Below are positions 20,465 through 27,798 of a stretch of DNA of 28,997 nucleotides, one piece after another. Both the position numbers and the translations under genes were made by a program. The notes under the pieces were generated by a model. The model made no database searches. It worked only from the letters and a program-made list of their open reading frames with translations, and was not told the origin of the DNA. The DNA comes from a virus: IMG/VR virus record IMGVR_UViG_3300010392_000770, positions 1-28,997 of that record; one strand, written 5' to 3'. Numbering within the stretch: the first letter of the stretch is position 1; each line of letters starts with the position of its first letter.

Positions 20465-22594
20465 ATGCCACAAATCTGTTTCGCCGATTCTGAAACGCGC
20501 TCGCTTTTAGACGTTACCGTTGTGGGTGCGTATCGCTACGCACATCACCCCAGCACCCAGGGCATTGTGTGGGGTTACGCCTTTGATGATGACGACGGGG
20601 CCGTATGGTCGCCCGCGTGGGCGTGGGGTAACACGGTGCTATCGCACGCCGATCCTTTGCGCCCGGAAACCATGCTGGAACATTGCCGGAATGGCGGCTA
20701 TTTTGTGTTCTGGAATGCCTTTTTTGATCGCTGGATTTGGAACGCGGTCATGGTGCCGAAATACGGGTGGCCAGAATTGCCGCTTGAACAGGTACTGTGC
20801 GCCCAGGCGCAAGCGGAAGGCAATAACCTGCCCGGCCAGCTTGGCAAGGCGTGCGAGGCGCTTGGCACACCCCACACCAAAGACCCGAAAGGTAAACAAC
20901 TGATTGCCCAGCTCAGCAATGGCGAGCGTGCCACGTGGGATTCACAGGCATTCGAGACCGCTGAAAAGATGGGCCATTTTCGCGCCTATTGCACCAAAGA
21001 CGTGTTGGCGATGCGCGATTTGTGGCAATGCACGCGGCCGCTAACTATGACCGAATGGGCCGAATACCACGCCAGCGAACAGATTAACGATAGAGGCGTG
21101 GCGGTGGATTTGCCGTTTGCGCGCGCCGCGCAGCATTACGCCACGGCCGAGTTTGACGACATCAATGGGCAGCTCGCCACGTTGACCGGTGATGTCGGCT
21201 TGACGCTTTCGGCGCACTTGCGCAAAGCGCGCTGGCTTCACGACCAGTTACACCCCGATCAAGAATTGCAGGAATTGGTGGAAGAGCCCATGAAAGAAGA
21301 CGGGCGGCCGCGTTATTCCTGCGACCGGCCAACCCGCGAGGCCGTGCTGGAAACGATCATGCACCCGGAGCACGCCGAACGGTTCATGGAAAGCCATGCC
21401 GAACGGATTATCCAGTTTCTTGAACTGGTGGAAGCGGGCAACAGCGCGGCGGTGCGTAAATTCACGGCTATTGTCAACCAAGCGACCGGCGATTGTAACC
21501 TTGAGCGGGTACACGGCGGCTATTCATTCAACGGCGCGGGCCAAACCGGGCGATTCAGCTCGCGCGGTATTCAGGTGCATAACATTATCCGCGCGCCGGT
21601 CAGTAAAACTGACCCCAACCGCGCGCTAGACGCCATGGAAGACATCCTAAGCGGCTTCGCGCCCACGGTACTGCGCGATACCTATGGTTATCCGGTTTCC
21701 CGGCTGCTGGCGCGTCTGATACGCCCGACTTTCGTCGCGCCGGACGGCAAACTGCTGGTGTGGGGTGATTGGGATCAAATAGAAGCGCGCGTGCTGCCGT
21801 GGCTGGCGGCTTCCCCCGGTGCCGAGCGTAAGCTGGACCTGTTTCGCAGCGGTCAGGACGTGTACAAGTTCGCCGCTGCCCCCATTTACGGGCTCACAGA
21901 CCCGCTCAGCGCCACGGACGAGCAGCGGCAGGTGGGTAAGGTGGCTGAGCTGGCGTTGGGCTTTGGGGGTGCCGTGGGGGCGTTCTCAGCGATGGGCCGG
22001 GGGTATGGCGTGACGGTACCGGCCGCACAGGTGCGCCACATTGTCGATACGTGGCGCGCGGCTAACGCGTGGTGCGTGCATTTCTGGCATGAACTGTGGG
22101 AAGCGGCTATCCAGGCGTATAGAAATCCCGGCGTTTGGCATCACGCCGGGCGCGTCAAGTATCTATTTCACCCGGATTTGATGCGTGGCACGCTGATCTG
22201 TGCGCTGCCCGATACCCGCTGGTTAGTGTATCCCCAGTTTCGCCATGAGCGGGTGGAATACGAAGACGAAGACACCGGACAGGTTTACCACCGATGGGTG
22301 ACTACCTTTGTGCGCGGTTTCGGGAGCGGCTACGGCCGCGTGGAACTGTGGTATGGGATGCTTGCGGAAAACATCACACAGGCTACGGCGGCCAGCATAC
22401 TGCGCCGCACACTGCGCAAAGTGGCCGATGTCTGCGTGCTGCATACGCACGATGAAATCGTGTGCGAGATACCACAAGGGCAGCTAGAAGCATTCACCTT
22501 AGCGCTGCGCTTTTTTATGGCCGACCACCCGGAAGCGGCGGATGGCTTACCCTTAACGGCCAGTATTGAAAGCGGACCGTATTACACGAAATAA
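20465..22594 (+). CDS. Family A DNA polymerase (709 aa)
   Basis: This is the phage replicative polymerase, Pol I type, with a 3'-5' exonuclease and no 5' nuclease domain. Exonuclease: FADSETRS (Asp8, Glu10), NAFFDRWIWN (about 84-93), YCTKDVLAM (about 174-183). Polymerase: motif A GDWDQIEARVLPWLA (about 434-448), motif B region QVGKVAELALGFGG (about 488-502), motif C LHTHDEIVCEIP (about 658-669). I choose ATG 20465 because the family starts close to this point; an in-frame TTG at 20405 would add 20 residues read through the stem-loop. The lack of a good ribosome-binding site before the ATG is unusual for this genome. Confidence 0.93.
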   Translation: MPQICFADSETRSLLDVTVVGAYRYAHHPSTQGIVWGYAFDDDDGAVWSPAWAWGNTVLSHADPLRPETMLEHCRNGGYFVFWNAFFDRWIWNAVMVPKYGWPELPLEQVLCAQAQAEGNNLPGQLGKACEALGTPHTKDPKGKQLIAQLSNGERATWDSQAFETAEKMGHFRAYCTKDVLAMRDLWQCTRPLTMTEWAEYHASEQINDRGVAVDLPFARAAQHYATAEFDDINGQLATLTGDVGLTLSAHLRKARWLHDQLHPDQELQELVEEPMKEDGRPRYSCDRPTREAVLETIMHPEHAERFMESHAERIIQFLELVEAGNSAAVRKFTAIVNQATGDCNLERVHGGYSFNGAGQTGRFSSRGIQVHNIIRAPVSKTDPNRALDAMEDILSGFAPTVLRDTYGYPVSRLLARLIRPTFVAPDGKLLVWGDWDQIEARVLPWLAASPGAERKLDLFRSGQDVYKFAAAPIYGLTDPLSATDEQRQVGKVAELALGFGGAVGAFSAMGRGYGVTVPAAQVRHIVDTWRAANAWCVHFWHELWEAAIQAYRNPGVWHHAGRVKYLFHPDLMRGTLICALPDTRWLVYPQFRHERVEYEDEDTGQVYHRWVTTFVRGFGSGYGRVELWYGMLAENITQATAASILRRTLRKVADVCVLHTHDEIVCEIPQGQLEAFTLALRFFMADHPEAADGLPLTASIESGPYYTK

Positions 22595-22606
22595 GGAGCC
22601 GATAGT

Positions 22607-22789
22607 ATGGACGAACAAATTAAAGAAGGCATGTTAAGCCGCATTACGCATGCGCTGGACTATATAGCGGCCAATGCCGAGCAGCAAAAACGCATCGCGG
22701 ACGCGCTCGAACAGTTGGTTGTGGAAGTTCAAACATTAGGCGATAAGCTGAGCGCCGCCATTGCCTACCCAGCGGAGAAAAACCAATGA
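22607..22789 (+). CDS. Small helical protein (60 aa)
   Basis: ATG 22607 has AAGGAG at 22591-22596, and the end overlaps the next ATG (ATGA). The product is a long amphipathic helix (ITHALDYIAANAEQQKRIAD, then EQLVVEVQTLGDKLSAAI), a likely coiled coil. No family assigned. It is co-transcribed with the polymerase and three downstream genes. Confidence 0.7.
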   Translation: MDEQIKEGMLSRITHALDYIAANAEQQKRIADALEQLVVEVQTLGDKLSAAIAYPAEKNQ

Positions 22790-23103
22790 CAGAGGATAAC
22801 GGAATGGACCGCGACAACACCGAACAAGACCGCGCACCGTCTAACCCCTACGAAGATTTATTGAATGAATTGGCCGTGGTGGCGGGCACCATGAGCGTGC
22901 GCCAGGAATACCCCAGCGATTATGGCGTGCAGCAATCGGGTTTATTCTATGTCGGCTTGATGCTGTGCCATCGTTTAGATGTACTTGGCGCAAAAGCCCA
23001 GCAGGTAGAGGATAGCGAACATTTTTTAGGCTGTGCCACGCTCGATAGTTTAGAAAGCATTGAAAATATTTTGAAGAAAGCGCGCGGTAACGTTGAAGAC
23101 TAA
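22786..23103 (+). CDS. Hypothetical helical protein (105 aa)
   Basis: ATG 22786 lies in an ATGA overlap. The first 20 residues are acidic; residues 23-55 (PYEDLLNELAVVAGTMSVRQ) and 50-100 (GLFYVGLMLCHRLDVLGAKA; DSLESIENILKKARG) form helices. An alternative start at ATG 22804 would shorten it by six residues. The product has no membrane segment or enzyme motif. Its end overlaps the TTG start of the next gene. It lies in a cluster with the Acb2-like gene, so a host-interaction role is possible. Confidence 0.65.
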   Translation: MTEDNGMDRDNTEQDRAPSNPYEDLLNELAVVAGTMSVRQEYPSDYGVQQSGLFYVGLMLCHRLDVLGAKAQQVEDSEHFLGCATLDSLESIENILKKARGNVED

Positions 23104-23554
23104 GGTACAAAAACCACGGCAGACATTATCGGTTAGCCAGTATCTGCGTATTCCCGAACAGGTACAAAAGGCGCGGGTGATTGGTTGCATCGCCGAGTAT
23201 GCCGAACCGATGAGGTGGTGGCAAGGGCTGCCGGATTATGTGGATGAGAATATGCACATTTTCCGGCAGTTTCTGCAATACGCAGTTCGCATGCGTAACA
23301 CCGGACGCACGCATTACGGGGCAAAAACAATTATTGAAGTGGTGCGTTATCACTCGCACTTGGAAGATACATCGGAATTCAAAATCAACAATAACGTATG
23401 TGGCGAATTCGCCCGGCTGGCTATGTTGATGTTTCCCGATACCTTTCCAAGCGGCTGGTTTGAAATCCGCGAAACGGCCGCACGCGCGTTGCGGCCAGTC
23501 ATTGAAGGAGATAACGATGGACAATCAACACCGAAAAATCGCGGGGTACCGTGA
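23093..23554 (+). CDS. Conserved-type protein of unknown function (153 aa)
   Basis: The best start is TTG at 23093, overlapping the previous stop by 11 nt. The core (IFRQFLQYAVRMRNTGRTHY, AKTIIEVVRYHSHLED, SEFKINNNVCGEFARLAMLM, FPDTFPSGWFEIRE) is a pattern I recognise from small proteins scattered over phages, plasmids and bacterial chromosomes, with FKINNN and R-containing helices as hallmarks, but no function is known to me. Its end overlaps the Acb2-like gene by 38 nt. The conserved Arg, His and Asn residues suggest a binding or catalytic site. Confidence 0.7.
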   Translation: MKTKVQKPRQTLSVSQYLRIPEQVQKARVIGCIAEYAEPMRWWQGLPDYVDENMHIFRQFLQYAVRMRNTGRTHYGAKTIIEVVRYHSHLEDTSEFKINNNVCGEFARLAMLMFPDTFPSGWFEIRETAARALRPVIEGDNDGQSTPKNRGVP

Positions 23555-23795
23555 ATTGACTGCGCAGGAAATCAAATATGTTAATGAGCTTAAAAAGGCT
23601 GAGCGTTTGTTGCTCGGACGATTGGAAGAAATGCAAATCGATATTTCAGATATGGACAAACGTTGGCTTGCAATCGGCAAAACGCATATCCAGCAGGGCT
23701 TTATGGCTGCGATCCGTAGTATAACCCGCCCGATCGAGGCGGGCGAGCCCGCTGAACCACTGCCCATTGGTGATAATTCGGACAGCGCCGCATAG
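23517..23795 (+). CDS. Acb2/Tad1-hairpin family protein, probable anti-CBASS sponge (92 aa)
   Basis: The likely role is binding and sequestering cyclic oligonucleotide signals made by host CBASS defence, so effectors are not activated. ATG 23517 has AAGGAG at 23505-23510; a longer in-frame start at 23460 is not supported. Family hallmarks visible: IAGYRELTAQEIKYVNELKK (residues 8-27), a long charged helix (ERLLLGRLEEMQ), then DKRWLAIGKTHIQQGFMAAI (47-66) and SITRP. The Arg-Trp-Leu-Ala-Ile then His-Gln-Gln-Gly-Phe-Met signature is the part I recognise from Acb2 proteins. The length fits (about 90-100 aa). It is last in its transcription unit, before a terminator. Confidence 0.85.
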   Translation: MDNQHRKIAGYRELTAQEIKYVNELKKAERLLLGRLEEMQIDISDMDKRWLAIGKTHIQQGFMAAIRSITRPIEAGEPAEPLPIGDNSDSAA

Positions 23796-23836
23796 GGCGG
23801 GCTGATACACTCGGCAGACGGTTTGCCGGTCAATAA

Positions 23837-23869
23837 AAACGGCGCTCACTGAGCGCCGTTTAACGTTTT
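23837..23869. terminator. Bidirectional-type intrinsic terminator
   Basis: AAACGGCGCTC (23837-23847) and GAGCGCCGTTT (23851-23861) form a perfect 11-bp stem with an ACT loop, followed by AACGTTTTC. On the other strand, the stem is followed by TTTTTATT. It lies 42 nt after the Acb2-like gene, ending the polymerase unit, and precedes the primase-helicase gene by about 80 nt. This implies a separate promoter for the downstream gene or partial read-through. Confidence 0.85.
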
Positions 23870-23943
23870 CAGGAACCCGACAAGTCCGTGCTTTCCGAAT
23901 AACCAGTGCTATGGAGTAACACTGAAACAGATGGAGATAAAAC

Positions 23944-26340
23944 GTGTCTGCCAAGTCTAACATGAACCGCGCGGAACTGCGCAATACCCTACTATCAAAC
24001 GGCTATACGCCACTGCCATTATTGACCAATGGCAAAGGGTTACACATTAAGGGTTGGTCAAAACAGGACATTACGGCCGAATGGCTGGACCAATACGCGC
24101 GCCGAACGGATTACACCAACACCGGGCTGCGCTGCGATCACTTGGCGGCGTTCGATCTGGATGTTATTGCTGAAAATCTATGCGATTACATTGAAGACAA
24201 AATAGAACAGCTATGTGGTGAAACGCCACTGTGCCGGTTTGGCAGCGAACCGAAACGCTTGCTGGTGTATCGCATGACCGGTGAGCCGCCCTTTAAGAGT
24301 CTACGCACGGGCAAGTATCGACCGATGCGCCCGGACGGGCCGCCAAAGCGGTATAAGGATGATACCGTTAGCCCGCTCTTTTCCCGTGACCGTGAAGCCA
24401 TTTTTAGCGATGAGCAATGGCGCAACCTGCCTGATCACATTTCCAACCGTGTCGAGCTGCTGTGTGGCGCTGGGCGGCAATTTGCCGCCTTTGGTATGCA
24501 CCCCAGCGGTAAAGCGTACCGCTGGGAATCAGAAAGCCCGCTGGATATCCCGTTAAAGGATTTGCCCGGTATCAGTTATGAGCAGGCGTGCGCGGTACTC
24601 GATGAAATCGAGTTTCGGATGCAGTTTTATTGTGGCGAGCAGATTTCGCCCGGCTTGGCGTTTGGCCACGCGGGCAGCCAGGAATGGGATTTGACCGATG
24701 ATTTTGAATGCCTGATCGATGGCGCGGTGGTGACGTGGGGTGAGCTGAAACCAACATTAGACAAAGACGGCATTTTTGGCAACATCAAACGAGAAAATGA
24801 CCTTTTCGGCGATAGTCATTCCATCAAATTCTGCATTTCCAATACCAGCGGTTTGCCGTATATCCACGATTTCGCTCGCGATTGTACACATCACGACGCA
24901 ACCATAACGCCGCAGCTTGCGGCGGCATTACCGGCTCCCGCACCCGTTACGGTGTTTACACCCGATCCGTTGGCCGATTTGTTGGAAAAGTGGGTGGTTA
25001 TCGGCGATAAAAGCGTGCGTGATATCAATCACCCCATGGAAGCGCTAACCATCGAGGGGTTTAAGCTGATTAACCGGCATCAAAAAATACCGGACCCGAA
25101 CAACGTAGCCAAGACAATACAGGCCGTTAATGCGTGGGTAGATCACCCGGACGCTATGCGAGCGCGCGCGGTGGAACTGTGCCCGGATGTGCCGGAACAG
25201 GTATTGGTAACGCGTGACGACCGAACCATTTTCAACACCTATGCGCCGCCGTTACACCCTGAACAGGGAGGCGAAGCGGAAACGGCGCTGGAATTCATTG
25301 AACACCTTATCCCAAACCCGTTAGAGCGCCAGCAGTTCATTGACTGGCACGCCGTTAAGGTGGCTAACCCAAGTTACCGGATGCACGGGCTGGTGCTGGT
25401 GACGCGTGCGTACGGCACCGGACGCGGTATCTGGTTCCAGATACTCGGCAAGCTGTTCGGGCCGGAGTACGTATGCCCGATCGTGCTCAGTGACCTGATC
25501 GGCGGTAACTCGCAAAGCGCTTATAACGAGTATTTAGCGGATAATTTGATATTAACCGTGGCTGAAGCATTCGAGGAAAAGGAGGACACAAGCCGCTGGA
25601 CTGTGCGCCATAGTGCGTATGAAAAGCTGAAAGTATTGATTGAACCGGCGGCCGGTTTTGTGCGCGTTAAACGCAAATATGGCGGTATTCTCAAAGCAAT
25701 GTGTTACGCCAGCACGGAAATCGCCACAAACCATACCGATGCGCTGGCCATCGAACCCGGCGATCGACGGCTGATTGTGCTCGATTGCACCGATGTACCG
25801 CTATGGGAAGCCGATGGCGATTTGAAAAACCGGATTGTGGACTGGATGTCGAATTCGGAAAATGTAGGCGCATTAGAGCGCTGGCTGCGCGAGCGCGCCA
25901 CGGAGACGCATTACAATCCGTTTGATCAGCCCATTATGACAGCCGCTAAAGAGCGCATGATTGAAGCCGGTCAAAGCGATACCGATGCCGCCTATGATTA
26001 TATGCTGGAAAATGCCGATGGCGATCTGGTCACGATTGAACAGTTTGGCGCTTTCGCGCGGCGCGCTCGAATCGATTTAGGGCTGGAATTACCCATGGCC
26101 GCCGATACCCTGAAACGCTCGTTAACGGCCGTATTACAGAAGCGTGCAAAAAAGGTCAGCGGCTTGCCGAAAAGTGGAATTAAGGTAGGCGGAAAGGTGC
26201 CCGTTAGGCCATGGATTATTCGCAATTTCGAGCAATGGAAAGGTAGCACCGATCACCCGAAAATCAAGGCGGAGATTTTGCGCAACGGTACGCCGGGCGA
26301 TAACATTTTAGATTTCCCCGCTACCAAACCCTTAAAATAG
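23944..26340 (+). CDS. Bifunctional prim-pol primase / SF3-like helicase (798 aa)
   Basis: This protein starts and unwinds phage replication forks. The start is GTG 23944 with GGAG at 23933-23936 (MSAKSNMNRAELRN). N-terminal prim-pol: LRCDHLAAFDLDVIA with Asp71 and Asp73, CRFGSEPKRLLVYR, and GAGRQFAAFGMHPSGKAYRWE (split here: FAAFGMHPSGKAYRWE). Residues 430-620 resemble the phage DUF5906/SF3 helicase core: LERQQFIDWHAVKVANPSYR, TRAYGTGRGIWFQILG (487-502), ILTVAEAFEEKEDTSRW, LIEPAAGFVRVKRKYG, and GDRRLIVLDCTD. The Walker A-like loop reads GTGRG, with Arg where Lys is standard. The C-terminal 150 residues are helical with a basic end. Confidence 0.88.
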   Translation: MSAKSNMNRAELRNTLLSNGYTPLPLLTNGKGLHIKGWSKQDITAEWLDQYARRTDYTNTGLRCDHLAAFDLDVIAENLCDYIEDKIEQLCGETPLCRFGSEPKRLLVYRMTGEPPFKSLRTGKYRPMRPDGPPKRYKDDTVSPLFSRDREAIFSDEQWRNLPDHISNRVELLCGAGRQFAAFGMHPSGKAYRWESESPLDIPLKDLPGISYEQACAVLDEIEFRMQFYCGEQISPGLAFGHAGSQEWDLTDDFECLIDGAVVTWGELKPTLDKDGIFGNIKRENDLFGDSHSIKFCISNTSGLPYIHDFARDCTHHDATITPQLAAALPAPAPVTVFTPDPLADLLEKWVVIGDKSVRDINHPMEALTIEGFKLINRHQKIPDPNNVAKTIQAVNAWVDHPDAMRARAVELCPDVPEQVLVTRDDRTIFNTYAPPLHPEQGGEAETALEFIEHLIPNPLERQQFIDWHAVKVANPSYRMHGLVLVTRAYGTGRGIWFQILGKLFGPEYVCPIVLSDLIGGNSQSAYNEYLADNLILTVAEAFEEKEDTSRWTVRHSAYEKLKVLIEPAAGFVRVKRKYGGILKAMCYASTEIATNHTDALAIEPGDRRLIVLDCTDVPLWEADGDLKNRIVDWMSNSENVGALERWLRERATETHYNPFDQPIMTAAKERMIEAGQSDTDAAYDYMLENADGDLVTIEQFGAFARRARIDLGLELPMAADTLKRSLTAVLQKRAKKVSGLPKSGIKVGGKVPVRPWIIRNFEQWKGSTDHPKIKAEILRNGTPGDNILDFPATKPLK

Positions 26341-26359
26341 CGTTATTCAGACTGATAGC

Positions 26360-26509
26360 GTGCTACGCGGTGCTACGCGTTTTTAACTGCGTGCTCAAGG
26401 GTTTAGCCTGAAAGGTAGCAGGTAGCACTACCCCATAGAGTTAGATATATCTTTAATCTACTTTATATACCTATTATAGGGGTATAGGGGCCGCTGCTAC
26501 GTCGCTACG
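26360..26509. repeat. Candidate replication origin: GCTAC iteron-like repeats around an AT-rich core
   Basis: Tandem GTGCTACGCG at 26360-26369 and 26370-26379; tandem GGTAGCA (opposite orientation) at 26414-26420 and 26421-26427; TGCTACG at 26495-26501 and CGCTACG at 26503-26509. Between them lies an AT-rich stretch (about 26435-26482) with palindrome AGATATATCT, then tandem TATAGGGG at 26475-26482 and 26483-26490. The region is intergenic, convergent and next to the primase-helicase gene. Origin function is inferred. Confidence 0.5.
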
Positions 26510-26535
26510 CTCGAACCGGTTGCGGCCATAAAAAA

Positions 26536-26554
26536 GGGGCAGCTTAGCTGCCCC
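26536..26554 (-). terminator. Strong intrinsic terminator for the leftward genes
   Basis: On the minus strand, GGGGCAGC (26554-26547) and GCTGCCCC (26543-26536) pair over 8 bp with a TAA loop, followed by TTTTTTATGG. This is a textbook rho-independent terminator, 35 nt after the stop of the last leftward gene. On the plus strand it is followed by AAACACAC, so it acts mainly leftward. Confidence 0.9.
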
Positions 26555-26557
26555 AAA

Positions 26558-26581
26558 CACACACACACACACACACACACA
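26558..26581 (+). repeat. (CA)12 dinucleotide tract
   Basis: Twelve perfect CA units run from 26558 to 26581, between the terminator and the stop of the last leftward gene. On the minus strand they read GT. Long dinucleotide tracts are rare in compact phage genomes and slip easily, so length may vary between isolates. It is in the transcript's 3' end, unlike the CA leaders elsewhere. Confidence 0.9.
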
Positions 26582-26588
26582 AAAGGGG

Positions 26589-26822
26589 TTAATCGGTGCC
26601 CGTTTTAACGTGCCGCTCCCGGCTATGCACGCGCCGCTCAGCAGTCGGGGATACATTCTTTAGGCCATCGATAGCGCCAAGGAAATAAACCGCCTGTACG
26701 CGCTTTAAAACACGTTCACGGGCTGGCGGCATAAACATTGACAAGTCCCGCTCGATTTCCAGCATGATGGCGCGCAGTTGATCGGGTTGTATGTCGTTCA
26801 GTTGATCGGGTTTTGCGTTCAT
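26589..26822 (-). CDS. Hypothetical protein (77 aa), last leftward gene
   Basis: ATG 26822 has TAGGAAAC upstream (minus strand), in the same layout as other leftward genes. The product is helical and charged: QPDQLRAIMLEIERDLSMFM, then ARERVLKRVQAVYFLGAIDG. It ends with a basic HSRERHVKTGTD. No family is recognised. Its small size and early-type leader suggest a host-takeover or regulatory protein. Confidence 0.65.
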   Translation of the reverse strand: MNAKPDQLNDIQPDQLRAIMLEIERDLSMFMPPARERVLKRVQAVYFLGAIDGLKNVSPTAERRVHSRERHVKTGTD

Positions 26823-26837
26823 AGTATCAGTTTCCTA

Positions 26838-27131
26838 TTAAGGCGCTAGGCCATACTGGCGAAAAATCGCGCGTTTTTCGGCGGCTGTTAGGGTGTCGGC
26901 TGGTGTCGGCATTTCTGAATAGCATTGCAGGATTTCCGCATCCGTGGCCGCCGGGCTTTTATTGCAAACCACGGGCGGCCGCGTGGCGGGAAAAAATCCC
27001 TGTTTCAGATCGGTGGCGCGCTCAATCATTAATGGCCCTATAAACCACACCACCAGCAGCCAGATTAGAACGCCTAAAGTTTCCCGCCAGTAACGCGGCA
27101 AAGAATACTGGAATGGAACAGGCGCGCTCAT
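26838..27131 (-). CDS. Small one-pass membrane protein (97 aa)
   Basis: ATG overlaps the previous stop (ATGA on the minus strand). Residues 19-36 (LGVLIWLLVVWFIGPLMI) form one transmembrane helix preceded by PRYWRETLG, a short basic cytoplasmic end. The remaining 60 residues would be on the other side of the inner membrane and contain two Cys (about 56 and 69) that could form a disulphide. No holin-type second helix is visible. It may be an envelope or superinfection-related protein, as small early membrane genes often are; this is inference. Confidence 0.65.
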   Translation of the reverse strand: MSAPVPFQYSLPRYWRETLGVLIWLLVVWFIGPLMIERATDLKQGFFPATRPPVVCNKSPAATDAEILQCYSEMPTPADTLTAAEKRAIFRQYGLAP

Positions 27132-27430
27132 TGCAGCGTGTCCGTTTCATCGGCCGATTCCATGGCCGCTTCGTCACAAAATTGCAGGGTATTAAACGCT
27201 TCCGTGGCCGAAACATCGGTTAACGTGGAAGCGATCAGCGCCATGGCGATCTGTTTGCGCTGGTATTCCGGCAAGTCTAATGCGGCATCTATTAATCCGC
27301 GTATGTGTCCGTGCTCTAATACAATCACGGGTATATCATCGATTAAGCCGTTTTGTTCCAGTTGCGCCAGTTCGCTGATAATGGTTGTAAACGTGTCAGT
27401 GTCTAATTGTTTAAGAATAATACTTTGCAT
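27128..27430 (-). CDS. Hypothetical protein (100 aa)
   Basis: ATG 27430 has ACAGGAAAC with a short CA stretch upstream. The protein is soluble and mostly helical with hydrophobic stretches: TFTTIISELAQLEQNGLIDD, IPVIVLEHGHIRGLIDAALD, RKQIAMALIASTLTDV. No enzyme motif or known family is evident. It overlaps the membrane-protein gene by 4 nt, so the two may act together. Confidence 0.65.
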   Translation of the reverse strand: MQSIILKQLDTDTFTTIISELAQLEQNGLIDDIPVIVLEHGHIRGLIDAALDLPEYQRKQIAMALIASTLTDVSATEAFNTLQFCDEAAMESADETDTLQ

Positions 27431-27460
27431 TGTCTTGTTTCCTGTGTGGTGAAGCGGCGC

Positions 27461-27697
27461 CTATCTCAGCGGCGTGCGGCTGATTAACGTCCAATCGCCG
27501 CGTGTGTCGTTTGTTTCTTCTGTCCATTCTTCTATACCCACGTAACAAATCACGCCGCTAATACTGGAAAAATCTGATGTGTGTGTATACGGCCGAAAAA
27601 AGCTGATTCTCCCATCTTTGATTTGTTTGACGGTACAGACGCCGTGTGTATTTTCGCGCGTTACTTGATCGGCAAGTTGTAAGTCTGAATTTTTCAT
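27461..27697 (-). CDS. Hypothetical protein (78 aa)
   Basis: ATG 27697 lies behind ACAGGAAAC and a CA tract. The product is a mix of beta segments (GVCTVKQIKDGRISFFRPYT, ISGVICYVGIEEW, RGDWTLISRTPLR). Two Cys are spaced for no obvious metal site. No family assigned. It stands between the DUF932 gene and the small membrane gene in the leftward unit, separated from the former by a hairpin. Confidence 0.65.
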   Translation of the reverse strand: MKNSDLQLADQVTRENTHGVCTVKQIKDGRISFFRPYTHTSDFSSISGVICYVGIEEWTEETNDTRGDWTLISRTPLR

Positions 27698-27723
27698 GGT
27701 GTCAGTTTCCTGTTGTGTGTGTG
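27698..27723 (-). promoter_or_regulatory. CA-rich translation leader before the 78-aa gene
   Basis: On the minus strand the start codon is preceded by CACACACACAACAGGAAACTG and then ACACC. The run of CA units ends directly at the Shine-Dalgarno CAGGAAAC. Similar leaders precede the DUF932 gene (28792-28825) and, shorter, the 100-aa gene. CA-rich sequences near start sites are known translation enhancers in bacteria; that role here is inferred. Confidence 0.55.
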
Positions 27724-27769
27724 ATTGCTCAAGGTTCTGTATTCTCAGCGGCTGAAAACACAGAAACTT

Positions 27770-27791
27770 GAGCGGGACTCCCTTCCCGCTC
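27770..27791 (-). terminator. Hairpin after the DUF932 gene
   Basis: GAGCGGGA and TCCCGCTC (27770-27777 and 27784-27791) form an 8-bp stem with a 6-nt loop. On the minus strand the tail AAGTTTCTGTGTTTTC is only partly T-rich, so it may end some transcripts while others read into the four small genes. It begins 8 nt from the DUF932 stop. Confidence 0.6.
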
Positions 27792-27798
27792 GATTCCG

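Noticed and set aside
26474-26656. 60-aa minus-strand frame through the (CA)12 tract
   Set aside because: The Cys-Val repeats are just the translated dinucleotide tract, and the frame crosses a strong terminator.
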